Below are positions 51,049 through 59,908 of a stretch of 64,000 nt of DNA, one piece after another (position 1 is the stretch's first letter; each line of letters begins with the position of its first letter). The position numbers and the translations under genes were made by a program. Source of the DNA: Thermoplasmata archaeon (lineage in GTDB: Archaea > Thermoplasmatota > Thermoplasmata > Lutacidiplasmatales > UBA184); contig DAHUZP010000078.1 in NCBI GenBank assembly GCA_027306505.1, forward strand, positions 1-64,000, written 5' to 3'. The notes under the pieces are model-generated. The model was not told the DNA's origin. It worked only from the letters and a program-made list of their open reading frames with translations, and made no database searches.

Positions 51049-51055
51049 CTTTAAG
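51049..51055. promoter_or_regulatory. TATA-like element between ogt and birA
   Basis: CTTTAAG (CTTAAAG on the other strand) sits 26 nt from the ogt ATG. For the divergent birA it would start transcription near 51077, leaving a 14-nt leader with GGAGGG. Confidence 0.5.
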
Positions 51056-51090
51056 TCCGAGGTCGGCTAAAGCTACGCTCGGAGGGAAGC

Positions 51091-51840
51091 GTGCCCCGGT
51101 CGATCGCCTACAGCATCGTCGGCTCCACGCAGGAGGTCGCCCTTCATCTCGCCAAGGAAGGCGCCCCGCACGGGACCGCGGTCACCGCCGAGACCCAGCT
51201 GCTCGGGCGCGGGAGGGAGGGACGCTCCTGGTCCTCCCCCAAGGGAGGGCTCTACAGCTCGATCGTCCTGCGTCCCAAGGCGGAGGCGTACCCCCTCCTC
51301 TCCCTCTCCGCGGGGCTCGAGCTCCACCACCATCTCGCCCGCCTGGTCCCTCTGGGCCACCTCGCGATCCGATGGCCGAACGACCTCATGCTCGCCCCCC
51401 TCGATGGCCAGCGCCCGGCCCGGAAGGTGGGAGGGGTCCTCACGGACATCGTCTCCCGCCCCGGCAGCCCCACCTTCGCGGTGCTGGGGGTGGGCCTCAA
51501 CGTGGACATCAGCTGGGCCGACCTGCCAACCGAGCTCCACGGCAAGGTCGCCTCCCTGCGGGAGTTCTCCGACCGTCCGATCCAGCCCAGCGAGCTCTTC
51601 CAGCCGATCCAGGATGCGATCACTCGATCGTGCGAGCGGGTCTCCTCCCCGGAGGGAAGGAAGTCGCTTCCCCAGGAGCTCGAGCCCCACCTCTTCGGCC
51701 TCGGACGTTCGGTTGCCGTGGAAGGCACCCGAGGAACGTTCTGCGGCATCGGCGAGGAAGGGGAGGCGTTGGTGGAACTGGGCGGCGGCGGTCCCCCGAA
51801 GGCGTTCCGAGCGGGAGAGCTCACTCTCGAGGCCCCATGA
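51091..51840 (+). CDS. birA: Biotin-protein ligase
   Basis: A 249-residue ligase that joins biotin to the carrier protein. It has the biotinyl-AMP loop GRGREGRSW, RWPNDLM and KVGGVLTDIV, plus a C-terminal SH3-like domain ending EGEALVELGGG. No N-terminal repressor helix-turn-helix is present, so it is a simple enzyme. It begins with GTG and overlaps the carboxyltransferase gene by four bases, which places it in the operon of its own substrate. Confidence 0.92.
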   Translation: MPRSIAYSIVGSTQEVALHLAKEGAPHGTAVTAETQLLGRGREGRSWSSPKGGLYSSIVLRPKAEAYPLLSLSAGLELHHHLARLVPLGHLAIRWPNDLMLAPLDGQRPARKVGGVLTDIVSRPGSPTFAVLGVGLNVDISWADLPTELHGKVASLREFSDRPIQPSELFQPIQDAITRSCERVSSPEGRKSLPQELEPHLFGLGRSVAVEGTRGTFCGIGEEGEALVELGGGGPPKAFRAGELTLEAP

Positions 51841-53504
51841 CCGCCCCCGAAGCGCCCACCGCTGCCAGCGCGTCCTCCCGAGCGAAAGGCACCCCTCCCC
51901 CCGCGGGCACGGCTCCCCCGCCGGCGGGTGCCTCCCCCAAGCGCATCGCCTCCCCCCGCTCGCCCCGTGAACGGTTCGACCGGGAGCGGGCGCGCCTTCG
52001 AGAGGGGGGCGGCAAGGAGCGCCAGGAGAAGCTGCGCTCCCAGGGACGGCTCAGCGCGCGGGCACGCCTCGAATCCTTCTTCGACCCCGGGACGTTCGTC
52101 GAGATCGACCCCTTCGTGACCCACCGGATCACCTCCTTCGGGCTCGCCGAGCGGCGCATCCCCGGGGACGGGGTCGTGACGGGTTGGGGAAGGGTGGAAG
52201 GCCGGGTGATCGCCGCTTTCGCCCAGGACCCCACCGTCTTCGGAGGGGCGCTGGGCGAGGCCCACGCGAGCAAGATCGTGAAGATCATGGAGTTCGCCTC
52301 CAAGGTCGGCGCCCCGATGGTAGGCCTCAACGACTCCGGGGGCGCGCGCATCCAGGAGGGGGTGGTCTCCCTGGGAGGGTACGGGGAGGTGTTCCACCGC
52401 AACGTGCTCTACTCCGGTGTGGTCCCGCAGATCTCGGTCATCCTCGGGGCCTGTGCGGGAGGGGCCGTCTACTCCCCGGCCATGACGGACTTCGTCATCA
52501 TGGCCGAGGGTTCGAGCCACATGTTCATCACCGGGCCCGACGTGATCCGGACGGTCACCGGTGAGGAGGTGAGCCACGAGCAGCTGGGAGGGGCCCACAC
52601 CCACGCCTCCCGGAGCGGGGTCGCCCACCTGGTCGCCCCGAGCGAGACGGACGCTCTCGCGCTCACCCGCCGCCTCCTCTCCTACCTCCCCTCCAACAAC
52701 CTGGAGGACCCGCCCTCCTCGGCCGCCATCGCTCCTCCCGTCTCCGCAGCCTCCGAGCTCGAGGGACTGGTCCCCGCCCAGGCGGACCGGCCCTACGACA
52801 TGCACGAGGTCATCGGCCGCGTCGTGGACCCGGAGAGCGTGCTCGAGATCTTCCCCCAGTGGGCGCCGAACATCATCACCGAGCTCGCCCGCCTGGGCGG
52901 CCACCCGGTCGGCGTTGTCGCGAACCAGCCCCAGGTCCTCGCGGGCACCCTCGACATCGAGGCCTCGGAGAAGGCGGCGAGGTTCGTGCGCACCTGTGAC
53001 GCCTTCAACGTGCCGCTGGTGACCTTCGTCGACGTCCCCGGCTTCCTCCCCGGCACCCAGCAGGAGTACGGCGGCATTATCCGGCACGGCGCGAAGCTGC
53101 TCTTTGCCTTCTCCGAAGCGACGGTGCCCAAGCTCACCGTGATCCCCCGGAAGGCCTACGGGGGCGCCTACGACGTGATGTGCTCGAAGCACATCGGGGC
53201 GGACTACAACGTCGCCTGGCCGCAGGCGGAGCTCGCGGTGATGGGCGCGGAGGGGGCGGTCAACATCCTGTTCCGGCGCGACCTGGAGAAGGCCCCCGAG
53301 GGGGAGCGCGACTCGATGCGGCGCCGTCTCACCGAGGAGTACGCCTCCGAGTTCCTCAACCCCTATCTGGCCGCCGAGCGCGGCTACCTGGACGACGTCA
53401 TCGAGCCGTCGGAGACCCGGACGCGTCTCCTTCAGGCGCTCGAGGTCCTCCGGGGCAAGCGCCAGGACCGGCCGCCCAAGAAGCACGGCAACATCCCCCT
53501 CTGA
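51837..53504 (+). CDS. Acyl-CoA carboxyltransferase (methylmalonyl/propionyl-CoA type, 12S-like)
   Basis: A 555-residue carboxyltransferase with two crotonase-like halves. Typical segments are GLNDSGGARIQEGV, GACAGGAVYSPAMTDFVIM and the acyl-CoA loops FVDVPGFLPGTQQEYGGIIRHGAKLL and RKAYGGAYDVM. It transfers carboxyl between biotin and propionyl- or methylmalonyl-CoA. The first 45 residues are a Pro/Ala-rich extension. Neighbours are birA, a 5S-like subunit and the biotin carrier. No biotin carboxylase is present. Confidence 0.92.
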   Translation: MTAPEAPTAASASSRAKGTPPPAGTAPPPAGASPKRIASPRSPRERFDRERARLREGGGKERQEKLRSQGRLSARARLESFFDPGTFVEIDPFVTHRITSFGLAERRIPGDGVVTGWGRVEGRVIAAFAQDPTVFGGALGEAHASKIVKIMEFASKVGAPMVGLNDSGGARIQEGVVSLGGYGEVFHRNVLYSGVVPQISVILGACAGGAVYSPAMTDFVIMAEGSSHMFITGPDVIRTVTGEEVSHEQLGGAHTHASRSGVAHLVAPSETDALALTRRLLSYLPSNNLEDPPSSAAIAPPVSAASELEGLVPAQADRPYDMHEVIGRVVDPESVLEIFPQWAPNIITELARLGGHPVGVVANQPQVLAGTLDIEASEKAARFVRTCDAFNVPLVTFVDVPGFLPGTQQEYGGIIRHGAKLLFAFSEATVPKLTVIPRKAYGGAYDVMCSKHIGADYNVAWPQAELAVMGAEGAVNILFRRDLEKAPEGERDSMRRRLTEEYASEFLNPYLAAERGYLDDVIEPSETRTRLLQALEVLRGKRQDRPPKKHGNIPL

Positions 53505-53541
53505 GGTCCCGGGAAGGAAGGGAGAGGGGCGGCGAGGGGGT

Positions 53542-55095
53542 TTGGTCGAGCTCACCGAGACCGTCCTTCGGGACGGGCACCAGTCGCTCATCGCGACGCG
53601 GATGCGAACGCGGGACATGCTGCCCGCGGTGGAACGGCTGGACGCCGCTGGGTACCGCTCGCTCGAGGTCTGGGGCGGAGCGACCTTCGACGTCTGCCTG
53701 CGCTTCCTGCACGAGGACCCCTGGGAGCGGCTCCGCGAGATCAAGCGCCGGGCGAAGCGGACCCCGTTGCAGATGCTCCTACGGGGGCAGAACCTGGTCG
53801 GCTACCGTCACTACTCGGACGACCTCGTCGAACGCTTCTGCGCGAGGGCGGCCAGCGAAGGGGTCGACATCTTCCGGATCTTCGACGCGCTCAACGACCC
53901 CAGGAACATGCAGACCGCGATCCGGGCGGTCCGCAAGGCGGGGGGGAGGGCGCAGGGGACCATCTGCTACACCGAGAGCCCGGTCCACACGATGGAATCC
54001 TTCGTCGGTCTCGGACGCGCCCTCGCCGAGATGGGGGCGGAGGAGCTCTGCGTCAAGGACATGGGAGGGTTCATGCCCCCCCACGCGGCGCGCGCGCTCG
54101 TCTCCGCCCTCAAGAAGGAGGTGGGCCTGCCCATCACGGTCCACACCCACTCTTCGAGCGGCATGGCGCTCATGGCCCTCATGGCCGCCGCCGAGGCCGG
54201 GGCGACCGCGCTCGACACGGCCCTCTCGCCCTTCGGCGGCGGCACCTCCCAGCCTCCGACCGAGTCCGTGGTGGGCGGGCTAAGAGGGACCCCCTACGCG
54301 ACGCGCCTCTCCCTGGAACCGCTCGCCGATCTCGCGGACTACTTCCAGGGCGTGCTCGAGCGCTACCGCCCGATGCTGGAGCTGCGCTCGCTCCAGGTCG
54401 ACCCCCAGGTGCTGCTGCACCAGGTCCCCGGGGGGATGCTCTCGAACCTCTTCTCCCAGCTCCGGGAGCAGGACGCCCTCCAGCGTCTCCCCGAGGTGCT
54501 GAAGGAGGTCCCGCGGGTGCGGGAGGACCTGGGCTACCCTCCCCTCGTCACCCCGACGAGCCAGATCGTGGGCATCCAGGCCGTCTTCAACGTCCTCCTG
54601 GGCGGACGCTACAAGGAGATCACGAAGGAGGTCCGCGACTACGTGAAGGGCCTCTACGGGCACGCGCCCGGCCCGGTCTCCTCCGACCTCCAGCGCAAGG
54701 TGCTGGAAGGGGCCCGCCCGCTCGAAGGACGCCCGGCGGACCTGCTGCCTCCCGAGTATGAGCGGATGAGGACGGAGCTCGCTTCCATCTTCCCGGCGGC
54801 GAAGGAGGAGGAGGTCCTCTCCTACGCCATCTTCCCCCAGGTGTTCAAGGAGTACCTGAGCGGACGGCAGAAGGGGTACGACGCGGAGGTGTTGACCGCG
54901 GCCGCCGCGGGCATCCTCGCCGCCCTCCGCTCTCCCCCGTCCGCCCTGGCGGCCGCTCCCGCCCCCTCCTCCCCCACGACCTCCCCGTCGGCCTCCCCAG
55001 CGCCCGCCGCGGCGGGGTGGGCGCTCGCGGGGCGGATCCACAGCATGGACGTCCATCGGTGGCAAGATGCGTATACAGCTCGTCGTCGACGGTGA
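53542..55095 (+). CDS. Pyruvate/oxaloacetate carboxyltransferase subunit (PycB/OadA/5S type)
   Basis: A 517-residue HMGL-like barrel with LTETVLRDGHQSLIATRM, IFDALNDPRN, ELCVKDMGGFMPP (the catalytic Lys) and HTHSSSGMALM (metal His). It is followed by the conserved carboxylase domain up to YAIFPQVFKEYL. The barrel exchanges carboxyl between biotin and pyruvate/oxaloacetate. It ends in a Pro/Ala/Ser linker with no biotin domain, and the separate carrier follows with a 29-nt overlap. The start is a TTG at 53542. Confidence 0.92.
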   Translation: MVELTETVLRDGHQSLIATRMRTRDMLPAVERLDAAGYRSLEVWGGATFDVCLRFLHEDPWERLREIKRRAKRTPLQMLLRGQNLVGYRHYSDDLVERFCARAASEGVDIFRIFDALNDPRNMQTAIRAVRKAGGRAQGTICYTESPVHTMESFVGLGRALAEMGAEELCVKDMGGFMPPHAARALVSALKKEVGLPITVHTHSSSGMALMALMAAAEAGATALDTALSPFGGGTSQPPTESVVGGLRGTPYATRLSLEPLADLADYFQGVLERYRPMLELRSLQVDPQVLLHQVPGGMLSNLFSQLREQDALQRLPEVLKEVPRVREDLGYPPLVTPTSQIVGIQAVFNVLLGGRYKEITKEVRDYVKGLYGHAPGPVSSDLQRKVLEGARPLEGRPADLLPPEYERMRTELASIFPAAKEEEVLSYAIFPQVFKEYLSGRQKGYDAEVLTAAAAGILAALRSPPSALAAAPAPSSPTTSPSASPAPAAAGWALAGRIHSMDVHRWQDAYTARRRR

Positions 55096-55642
55096 GAGGC
55101 ACGAGGTGGAGGTGGACCTCGCCCGAGGCGAGGCCCGTCTCTCCGGACACCCTGTCCCATTCCGGGTCGTGTCGGACCAGGGCACGCGCGCGGAGCTCGA
55201 ACTGGACGGCGAACGCTTCGTCCTCGAGGGCTGGTCACCCGAGACCGCCCCGGGCGAAGCGCGCACGCTCGTGATCAACCGGGAGCTCCATCGTCTGGAG
55301 GTTCGCGCGGTGGAAGGCTCCTTGGGCGGTCCGGCCGCGGGCCGCGCTCCCTCGACCAGCGGTCCGGCTTCCCCCTCCGCGAGCTCCCCTGCCGCGAAGG
55401 GCCCCGCTGGGGCCGAGGGACCGGGGACCGCGATCACCCCACCGATGCCGGGCAAGGTCCTCGAGGTACGGGTGAAGGAGGGGGAGAGCGTCGTCGCCGG
55501 CCAGACCCTCCTCGTCCTCGAGGCGATGAAGATGCGCAACGAGGTCCAGAGCCCCTCCGCAGGGAAGGTCGCCGGCCTCACGGCGCGGCCCGGGACCATG
55601 GTGAAGGCCCACGAGGTCCTCCTGCGCGTGGTCCCGGGCTGA
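55067..55642 (+). CDS. Biotin carboxyl carrier protein
   Basis: A 191-residue carrier with an N-terminal beta region (about 1-85), a Pro/Ser/Ala linker and a C-terminal biotinyl domain. The biotinylated Lys is in EAMKM. Family pieces PMPGKVLEVRVKEG and GTMVKAHEVLL are clear. It starts inside the 5S-like gene, so the subunit ratio is probably controlled by coupling. Confidence 0.93.
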   Translation: MRIQLVVDGERHEVEVDLARGEARLSGHPVPFRVVSDQGTRAELELDGERFVLEGWSPETAPGEARTLVINRELHRLEVRAVEGSLGGPAAGRAPSTSGPASPSASSPAAKGPAGAEGPGTAITPPMPGKVLEVRVKEGESVVAGQTLLVLEAMKMRNEVQSPSAGKVAGLTARPGTMVKAHEVLLRVVPG

Positions 55643-55766
55643 GCGGTCCGGGGGACCCTTCGGCCGCTCCCGCGACGGGCACCCTCCACCTCCGTGTGGC
55701 ACCGGGCCTTCGGAGAGGGGGCCATCACCTCCTTAAGCAACCGCGAAGCTCGTTCCGGCTCCGAAG

Positions 55767-57230
55767 ATGCCCTTCCCTACCCGCACCATCCCCGTGGAGG
55801 CGATCGACAGCTGGCGCTATCGGGTCCCCCGCTCGACGGTCCCCGGCATGAGGACCGACGGGATCCTGTTCTCCACCCCCAAGCTCGTGGAGGCCTCCGT
55901 CTCGGACGGGTGCTTGGAGCAGCTCGCCAACGTGGCGACGCTCCCCGGCATCGTGGGGAGCGCCCTCGCGATGCCCGACATCCACTTCGGCTACGGTTTC
56001 CCGGTCGGCGGGGTCGCTGCCTTCGACCTCACCGAAGGCGTGGTCTCCCCGGGGGGCATCGGCTACGACATCAACTGCGGGGTCCGACTGATCCGCACGG
56101 AGCTCTCGGCCTCCGAGGTCCGGACCCGGCTCCGCCCCCTCATCCGCGCGCTCTTCGAAGCGGTACCTAGCGGGGTCGGCAGCAAGGGCGGGGTCCACCT
56201 CGACTCCCCGACGTTGGACCGGGTTCTGGAGGGCGGCGCCCGCTGGGCCGTGGAGAACGGCCACGGATGGGCGGAGGACCTCACCCTGCAGGAGGAGCAG
56301 GGGTGCCTCCCGGGAGCGGTCGCTTCCCGGGTCAGCGCTCGTGCCCACGAGCGGGGGCTCAAGCAGCTCGGCACCCTGGGTTCGGGCAACCACTTCCTCG
56401 AGGTGCAGGAGGTGGAGAAGGTGCTCCACCCTGAGGCGGCCGCCGCGATGGGGCTCAAGGAGGGCCAGGCGGTGGTGATGCTCCACACCGGTTCCCGGGG
56501 ATTGGGACACCAGGTGGCCACCGACTACATCGCTCAGTTCGACGAGGGGTTGCGCTCCCAGGGTCTCTCCCTCATCGACCGCCAGCTCTCCTGTGCGAGG
56601 GCGGACGCTCCTGAGGCCAGGGCCTACCTGGAGGCGATGGCCTCTGGAGCGAACTTCGCCTGGGCCAACCGTCAGATCATCACGGACGGGGTCCGCAAGG
56701 CCTTCGCGCGGGTCTTCTCTCGCAGCGCGGAGGAGCTCGGCCTCCACGTGGTCTACGACCTCTCCCACAACATGGCGAAGGTCGAGGAGCACCCCGTGCC
56801 CGGTGGCGGCAGGGCGAGGGTGATCGTGCACCGCAAGGGGGCGACGCGCGCCTTCCCGGCGGGAAGGCCCGAGGTCCCCGAGCGGTACCGGGAGGTCGGC
56901 CAACCCGTCCTCATCCCGGGGGACATGGGGACCGCGAGCTACGTCCTCGTCGGGGCGAGAGGGTCCATGGAGAGCTCCTTCGGTTCCGCCTGCCATGGTG
57001 CGGGGCGGGTGCTCTCCCGGGCCGCCGCGAACCGCCGGTTCCGCTTCCAGGAGGTGACGCAGGGGCTCTCCTCCCGCGGCATCGTCGTCGAGTCCGCGAC
57101 GAAGGAAGGGGTCACCGAAGAGGCCCCGGGCGCCTACAAGGACGTGCAAGAGGTCGTGCGCGCGACGGAAGGGTCGGGGCTCGCGCTCCCCGTGGTCCGC
57201 TTGGCACCGCTCGGCGTGATCAAGGGCTGA
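55767..57230 (+). CDS. rtcB: RNA-splicing ligase RtcB
   Basis: A 487-residue tRNA-splicing and RNA-repair ligase that joins 2',3'-cyclic phosphate to 5'-OH ends using GTP and Mn. Metal and active-site residues are in DINCGVRL, GSGNHFLEV, LHTGSRGLGH, YDLSHNMAKVEEH and the guanylated His in SACHGAGR. No intein is inserted, although archaeal rtcB genes often carry one. A TATA-like CCTTAAG lies near 55732-55738. Confidence 0.95.
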   Translation: MPFPTRTIPVEAIDSWRYRVPRSTVPGMRTDGILFSTPKLVEASVSDGCLEQLANVATLPGIVGSALAMPDIHFGYGFPVGGVAAFDLTEGVVSPGGIGYDINCGVRLIRTELSASEVRTRLRPLIRALFEAVPSGVGSKGGVHLDSPTLDRVLEGGARWAVENGHGWAEDLTLQEEQGCLPGAVASRVSARAHERGLKQLGTLGSGNHFLEVQEVEKVLHPEAAAAMGLKEGQAVVMLHTGSRGLGHQVATDYIAQFDEGLRSQGLSLIDRQLSCARADAPEARAYLEAMASGANFAWANRQIITDGVRKAFARVFSRSAEELGLHVVYDLSHNMAKVEEHPVPGGGRARVIVHRKGATRAFPAGRPEVPERYREVGQPVLIPGDMGTASYVLVGARGSMESSFGSACHGAGRVLSRAAANRRFRFQEVTQGLSSRGIVVESATKEGVTEEAPGAYKDVQEVVRATEGSGLALPVVRLAPLGVIKG

Positions 57231-57235
57231 GGAGG

Positions 57236-57252
57236 GACCCCCTCAAGGGGTC
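57236..57252. terminator. GACCCC/GGGGTC hairpin between convergent genes
   Basis: GACCCC (57236-57241) pairs with GGGGTC (57247-57252) around CTCAA. It begins six bases after the rtcB stop and covers the 3' end of the HAD gene. Confidence 0.5.
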
Positions 57253-58046
57253 GGGCGGGGACGACCGGGCGTCCTCGGGCGCGTGCGGGCAGATCCCCCC
57301 TCCTCCAGCAGCAGGCGCATCGAGAGGTCGCGCAGGTGGGCCGCAGAGGTCACCTCGGTCTTGCAAGGGTAGCGTCTCCCCCCCTCGCGGGCGCTCTCCG
57401 GCCCGGGGGAGGAGCGGAGGATGCGCACGACCCGCCGGTATCCCGCCGCGACCGCCCCCTCGACGTCCTCCGGTGCTTCGCCGACGTGGACCGCGCGGTT
57501 CGGAGGGGTCCCGGCCTCTTCCAGGCAGTGCAGGAAGATCCTCGGAGAGGGCTTCGCCCAGGGGAGCTCCTCGCTGAGCGCAAGGGCGTCCGCGTAGCGC
57601 AGGAGGCCGTGCTCGGCGAGCAGGCCCCGCATCACCGAGGCCGGCTCCCTCATGAGGTTGGAGACGAACCCGACCTGGACGCCGGACCTCGAGAGCTCCT
57701 CCAAGAGCGCCCGTGCTCCTGGGGCTATCCGGACCGGGAGCCCTCGGAGCGTGCGCTCGAGCGCCCGCTCCAGCCGTTGGTACTGCGGGATGCGGCCCGT
57801 CGCCTCCCCGATCATGCCGGCCCGGCGGGCGATGGATAGCCCCTTGCCCTCGCAGGCGTGCTCCCGGACCAGGCGCAGCGTATCCGCGACCGCCTGCGCG
57901 ATGGGTACCGGGGGGCGGGCGAGGTCGTGGCGCATGGGCCAGAGGGCGACCTGCTCGCACCAGACACGCTCGATCTCCTGCTCGTAGTGTCGAGCGGCGC
58001 GCGGTGAGATCTGGAGGACGGTGTTCCAAAGATCGAAGGTCACCAT
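57243..58046 (-). CDS. HAD-superfamily hydrolase
   Basis: A 267-residue HAD protein: motif I VTFDLWNTVL carries the nucleophile Asp, but Trp stands two residues on where the acid/base Asp is common, as in some haloacid dehalogenase-like archaeal proteins. Motif II is GFVSN, the Lys is in WAKPSPR and motif IV is HVGEAPEDVEGA. The middle helical part is a cap domain. The ATG at 58046 puts motif I right at the start. Another ATG at 58136 would add 30 Pro/Ser residues. Substrate unknown. Confidence 0.82.
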   Translation of the reverse strand: MVTFDLWNTVLQISPRAARHYEQEIERVWCEQVALWPMRHDLARPPVPIAQAVADTLRLVREHACEGKGLSIARRAGMIGEATGRIPQYQRLERALERTLRGLPVRIAPGARALLEELSRSGVQVGFVSNLMREPASVMRGLLAEHGLLRYADALALSEELPWAKPSPRIFLHCLEEAGTPPNRAVHVGEAPEDVEGAVAAGYRRVVRILRSSPGPESAREGGRRYPCKTEVTSAAHLRDLSMRLLLEEGGSARTRPRTPGRPRPTP

Positions 58047-58474
58047 GGCGGGGTGGGGGGGCGGCGCCGACGAGGAGGGTCCACGACCCGAGCGATCCGT
58101 CCGCGCCCCTTTGGCGGTGCTGCTGCGTTGCTGCATCGGTCCCCTGGCCCCGTCCGCGGAGGATCCTCCGAGGGGAGGGCGGTCCTCCTCAGACCACCGG
58201 CGACCATAGGCTATCCACCCAACACGTTGGGGACGCGGGGGGGATGGGGGGTGGCCGTCCGGGGAGACAGACGCGGAAGGGAGGGCCGCTCGGACCCTGG
58301 CAAGGACGGGGAGAGGAGCGCCCTGGAGCGCTCCTCCGCGGACCGGTACGGTTCGACGCCCAGCGCGGGGGAGAAGGAAGGGGGTCCACCTCCGGAGGGT
58401 CCTCGGTGCTTCCGGGAGACCTTATCTCACCACGAGCGGTCGTGCAGGACCGTCGTCCTCCTCAGGAGCGCCCC
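58047..58474. other. Divergent intergenic region
   Basis: About 430 bases with no supported gene, if the downstream ATG of the HAD gene is used. Only the TATA-like CCTTATCT at 58420-58427 stands out. The open frames are Arg/Pro/Gly-rich shadows of high G+C. Confidence 0.4.
58420..58427 (+). promoter_or_regulatory. TATA-like box of the site-2 protease gene
   Basis: CCTTATCT lies about 51 nt before the GTG, giving a leader with TCAGGAG just before the start. Confidence 0.5.
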
Positions 58475-59908
58475 GTGGTGTCCTCGCTCTACGTCGATCT
58501 TCTGCTCTACCTCGTCGTACCGGTCCTCCTCTACGTAGGGGTGATCTTTGCCCTCCACCGGAAGGGCTGGCTGGGGAAGGACCGCCCGTTCGGCCTTCTC
58601 GGCCCGCTTCTGCTCTGGAAGACGGTCCACGGTCGGAGGCTGCTGGACCGGCTGGGCCGCTACCGGCGCTTCTGGAACGCCTTCGGCGACCTCGGGATCA
58701 TCCTGGGGCTGCTGGGCATGGTCGCCATGTTCGCGGTCCTGCTCTGGAGCGCCTGGCGCGCCTCCTCCATCCCGGCCTCCGCCGCCCCCCCGCTCACCGA
58801 GGCCCTCGTGATCCCCGGGCTCAACCCCCTCGTCCCGATCGGCTACGGGCTCCTCGCGCTGATCGTCTCCGTGGTGCTCCACGAGTTCTCCCACGGGATC
58901 CTCGCCCGGGCGAACGATGTCCGCGTGAAGAGCCTGGGCGTGCTCTTCCTGGTCGTCCCCATGGGGGCCTTCGTCGAGCAGGACGAAGAGGACCTGACGC
59001 AAGCCCCGGCGCGCAAGCGCGACCGGATCGCGGCCGCCGGGGTGATGGCGAACTTTGCGCTCGCCCTCCTCTTCTTCCTCCTCCTCTCCGGGCTCCTGGT
59101 CACCTCGGTGCACGTCAAGGCGAACGGGGTGGGCGTGCTCTCCGTGCTCGCGGACACCCCTGCCGCGAACACCACGGTCACCATGGGCTCGGACGGCATC
59201 GCGGCGGGAGACCTCATCACGGCGGTGAACGGGACGGCCACCCCATCGATCATCGACCTCGAGAGCGCCTTGCACGCGACGCATCCCGGGCAGACGGTAC
59301 AAGTGCAATGGTACTCCCAGACCCGTGGCGGGATCGTCTCATCGCCCGTCACCTTGGGAGAGGCACTGCATTTCCCGCAGTACTTCAGCGGGAGCACGGA
59401 ACTGCTGAGGAACACCTCCATCCTCGGGGTGGGGGAGACGACGCTCCCGCCGCAGACGATCCTCGACCTGCTGACCAAGGGACCCGCCGCCACCGGGACC
59501 GGGGCCATGATCAACTCGAACAACGACGTCTTCGCCTCCTCCGTGCTCTTCATCGCCCTCCCCATCACCAATGAGCTGCCCGTGCAGGGCACCATGGCCC
59601 AGTTCTACTCGGTCGGCGGACCCCTGGGAGCGTTGGGTGGGAACGGGGCCAACGGTTGGATCGTCGTCAACTCGCTCTACTGGCTCGTCTGGATGAACCT
59701 GCTCCTGGGCATCTTCAACGCCCTGCCCGCGGTGCCGCTGGATGGGGGCTTCCTCTTCCGGGACATGGCCTCGGCGGTCGCCCGTCGGCTCCGACCGGCG
59801 TGGACGTCGGCCCAGCTCGAAGGGGTCGTCAACGCCGCGAGCATCTCCGCGACGCTGGTGGTCTTCTTCCTGATCCTCTGGGAAGTCATCATCCCGCATC
59901 TGCCATGA
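58475..59908 (+). CDS. Site-2 protease-like M50 metallopeptidase
   Basis: A 477-residue intramembrane protease. The zinc site is VLHEFSHGIL in a membrane helix, and the third ligand is in ALPAVPLDGGFLF. A PDZ-like domain sits between them (around GVGVLSVLADTP to TAVNGT). The N-terminus has two to three helices. Such enzymes cut membrane-bound regulators. The start is a GTG at 58475 (or 58478), fixed by AGGAG 6-9 nt upstream. It overlaps priL by four bases. Confidence 0.9.
   Translation: MVSSLYVDLLLYLVVPVLLYVGVIFALHRKGWLGKDRPFGLLGPLLLWKTVHGRRLLDRLGRYRRFWNAFGDLGIILGLLGMVAMFAVLLWSAWRASSIPASAAPPLTEALVIPGLNPLVPIGYGLLALIVSVVLHEFSHGILARANDVRVKSLGVLFLVVPMGAFVEQDEEDLTQAPARKRDRIAAAGVMANFALALLFFLLLSGLLVTSVHVKANGVGVLSVLADTPAANTTVTMGSDGIAAGDLITAVNGTATPSIIDLESALHATHPGQTVQVQWYSQTRGGIVSSPVTLGEALHFPQYFSGSTELLRNTSILGVGETTLPPQTILDLLTKGPAATGTGAMINSNNDVFASSVLFIALPITNELPVQGTMAQFYSVGGPLGALGGNGANGWIVVNSLYWLVWMNLLLGIFNALPAVPLDGGFLFRDMASAVARRLRPAWTSAQLEGVVNAASISATLVVFFLILWEVIIPHLP

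Noticed and set aside
51252-53744. 830-codon minus-strand frame opposite the carboxyltransferase
   Set aside because: No domain resemblance, and it lies antisense to a well-conserved enzyme.
53542-55095. Oxaloacetate decarboxylase sodium pump (OadA) as the specific assignment
   Set aside because: No OadB or OadG membrane subunits are nearby, and a 12S-like carboxyltransferase is, so a carboxylase or transcarboxylase subunit is more likely.
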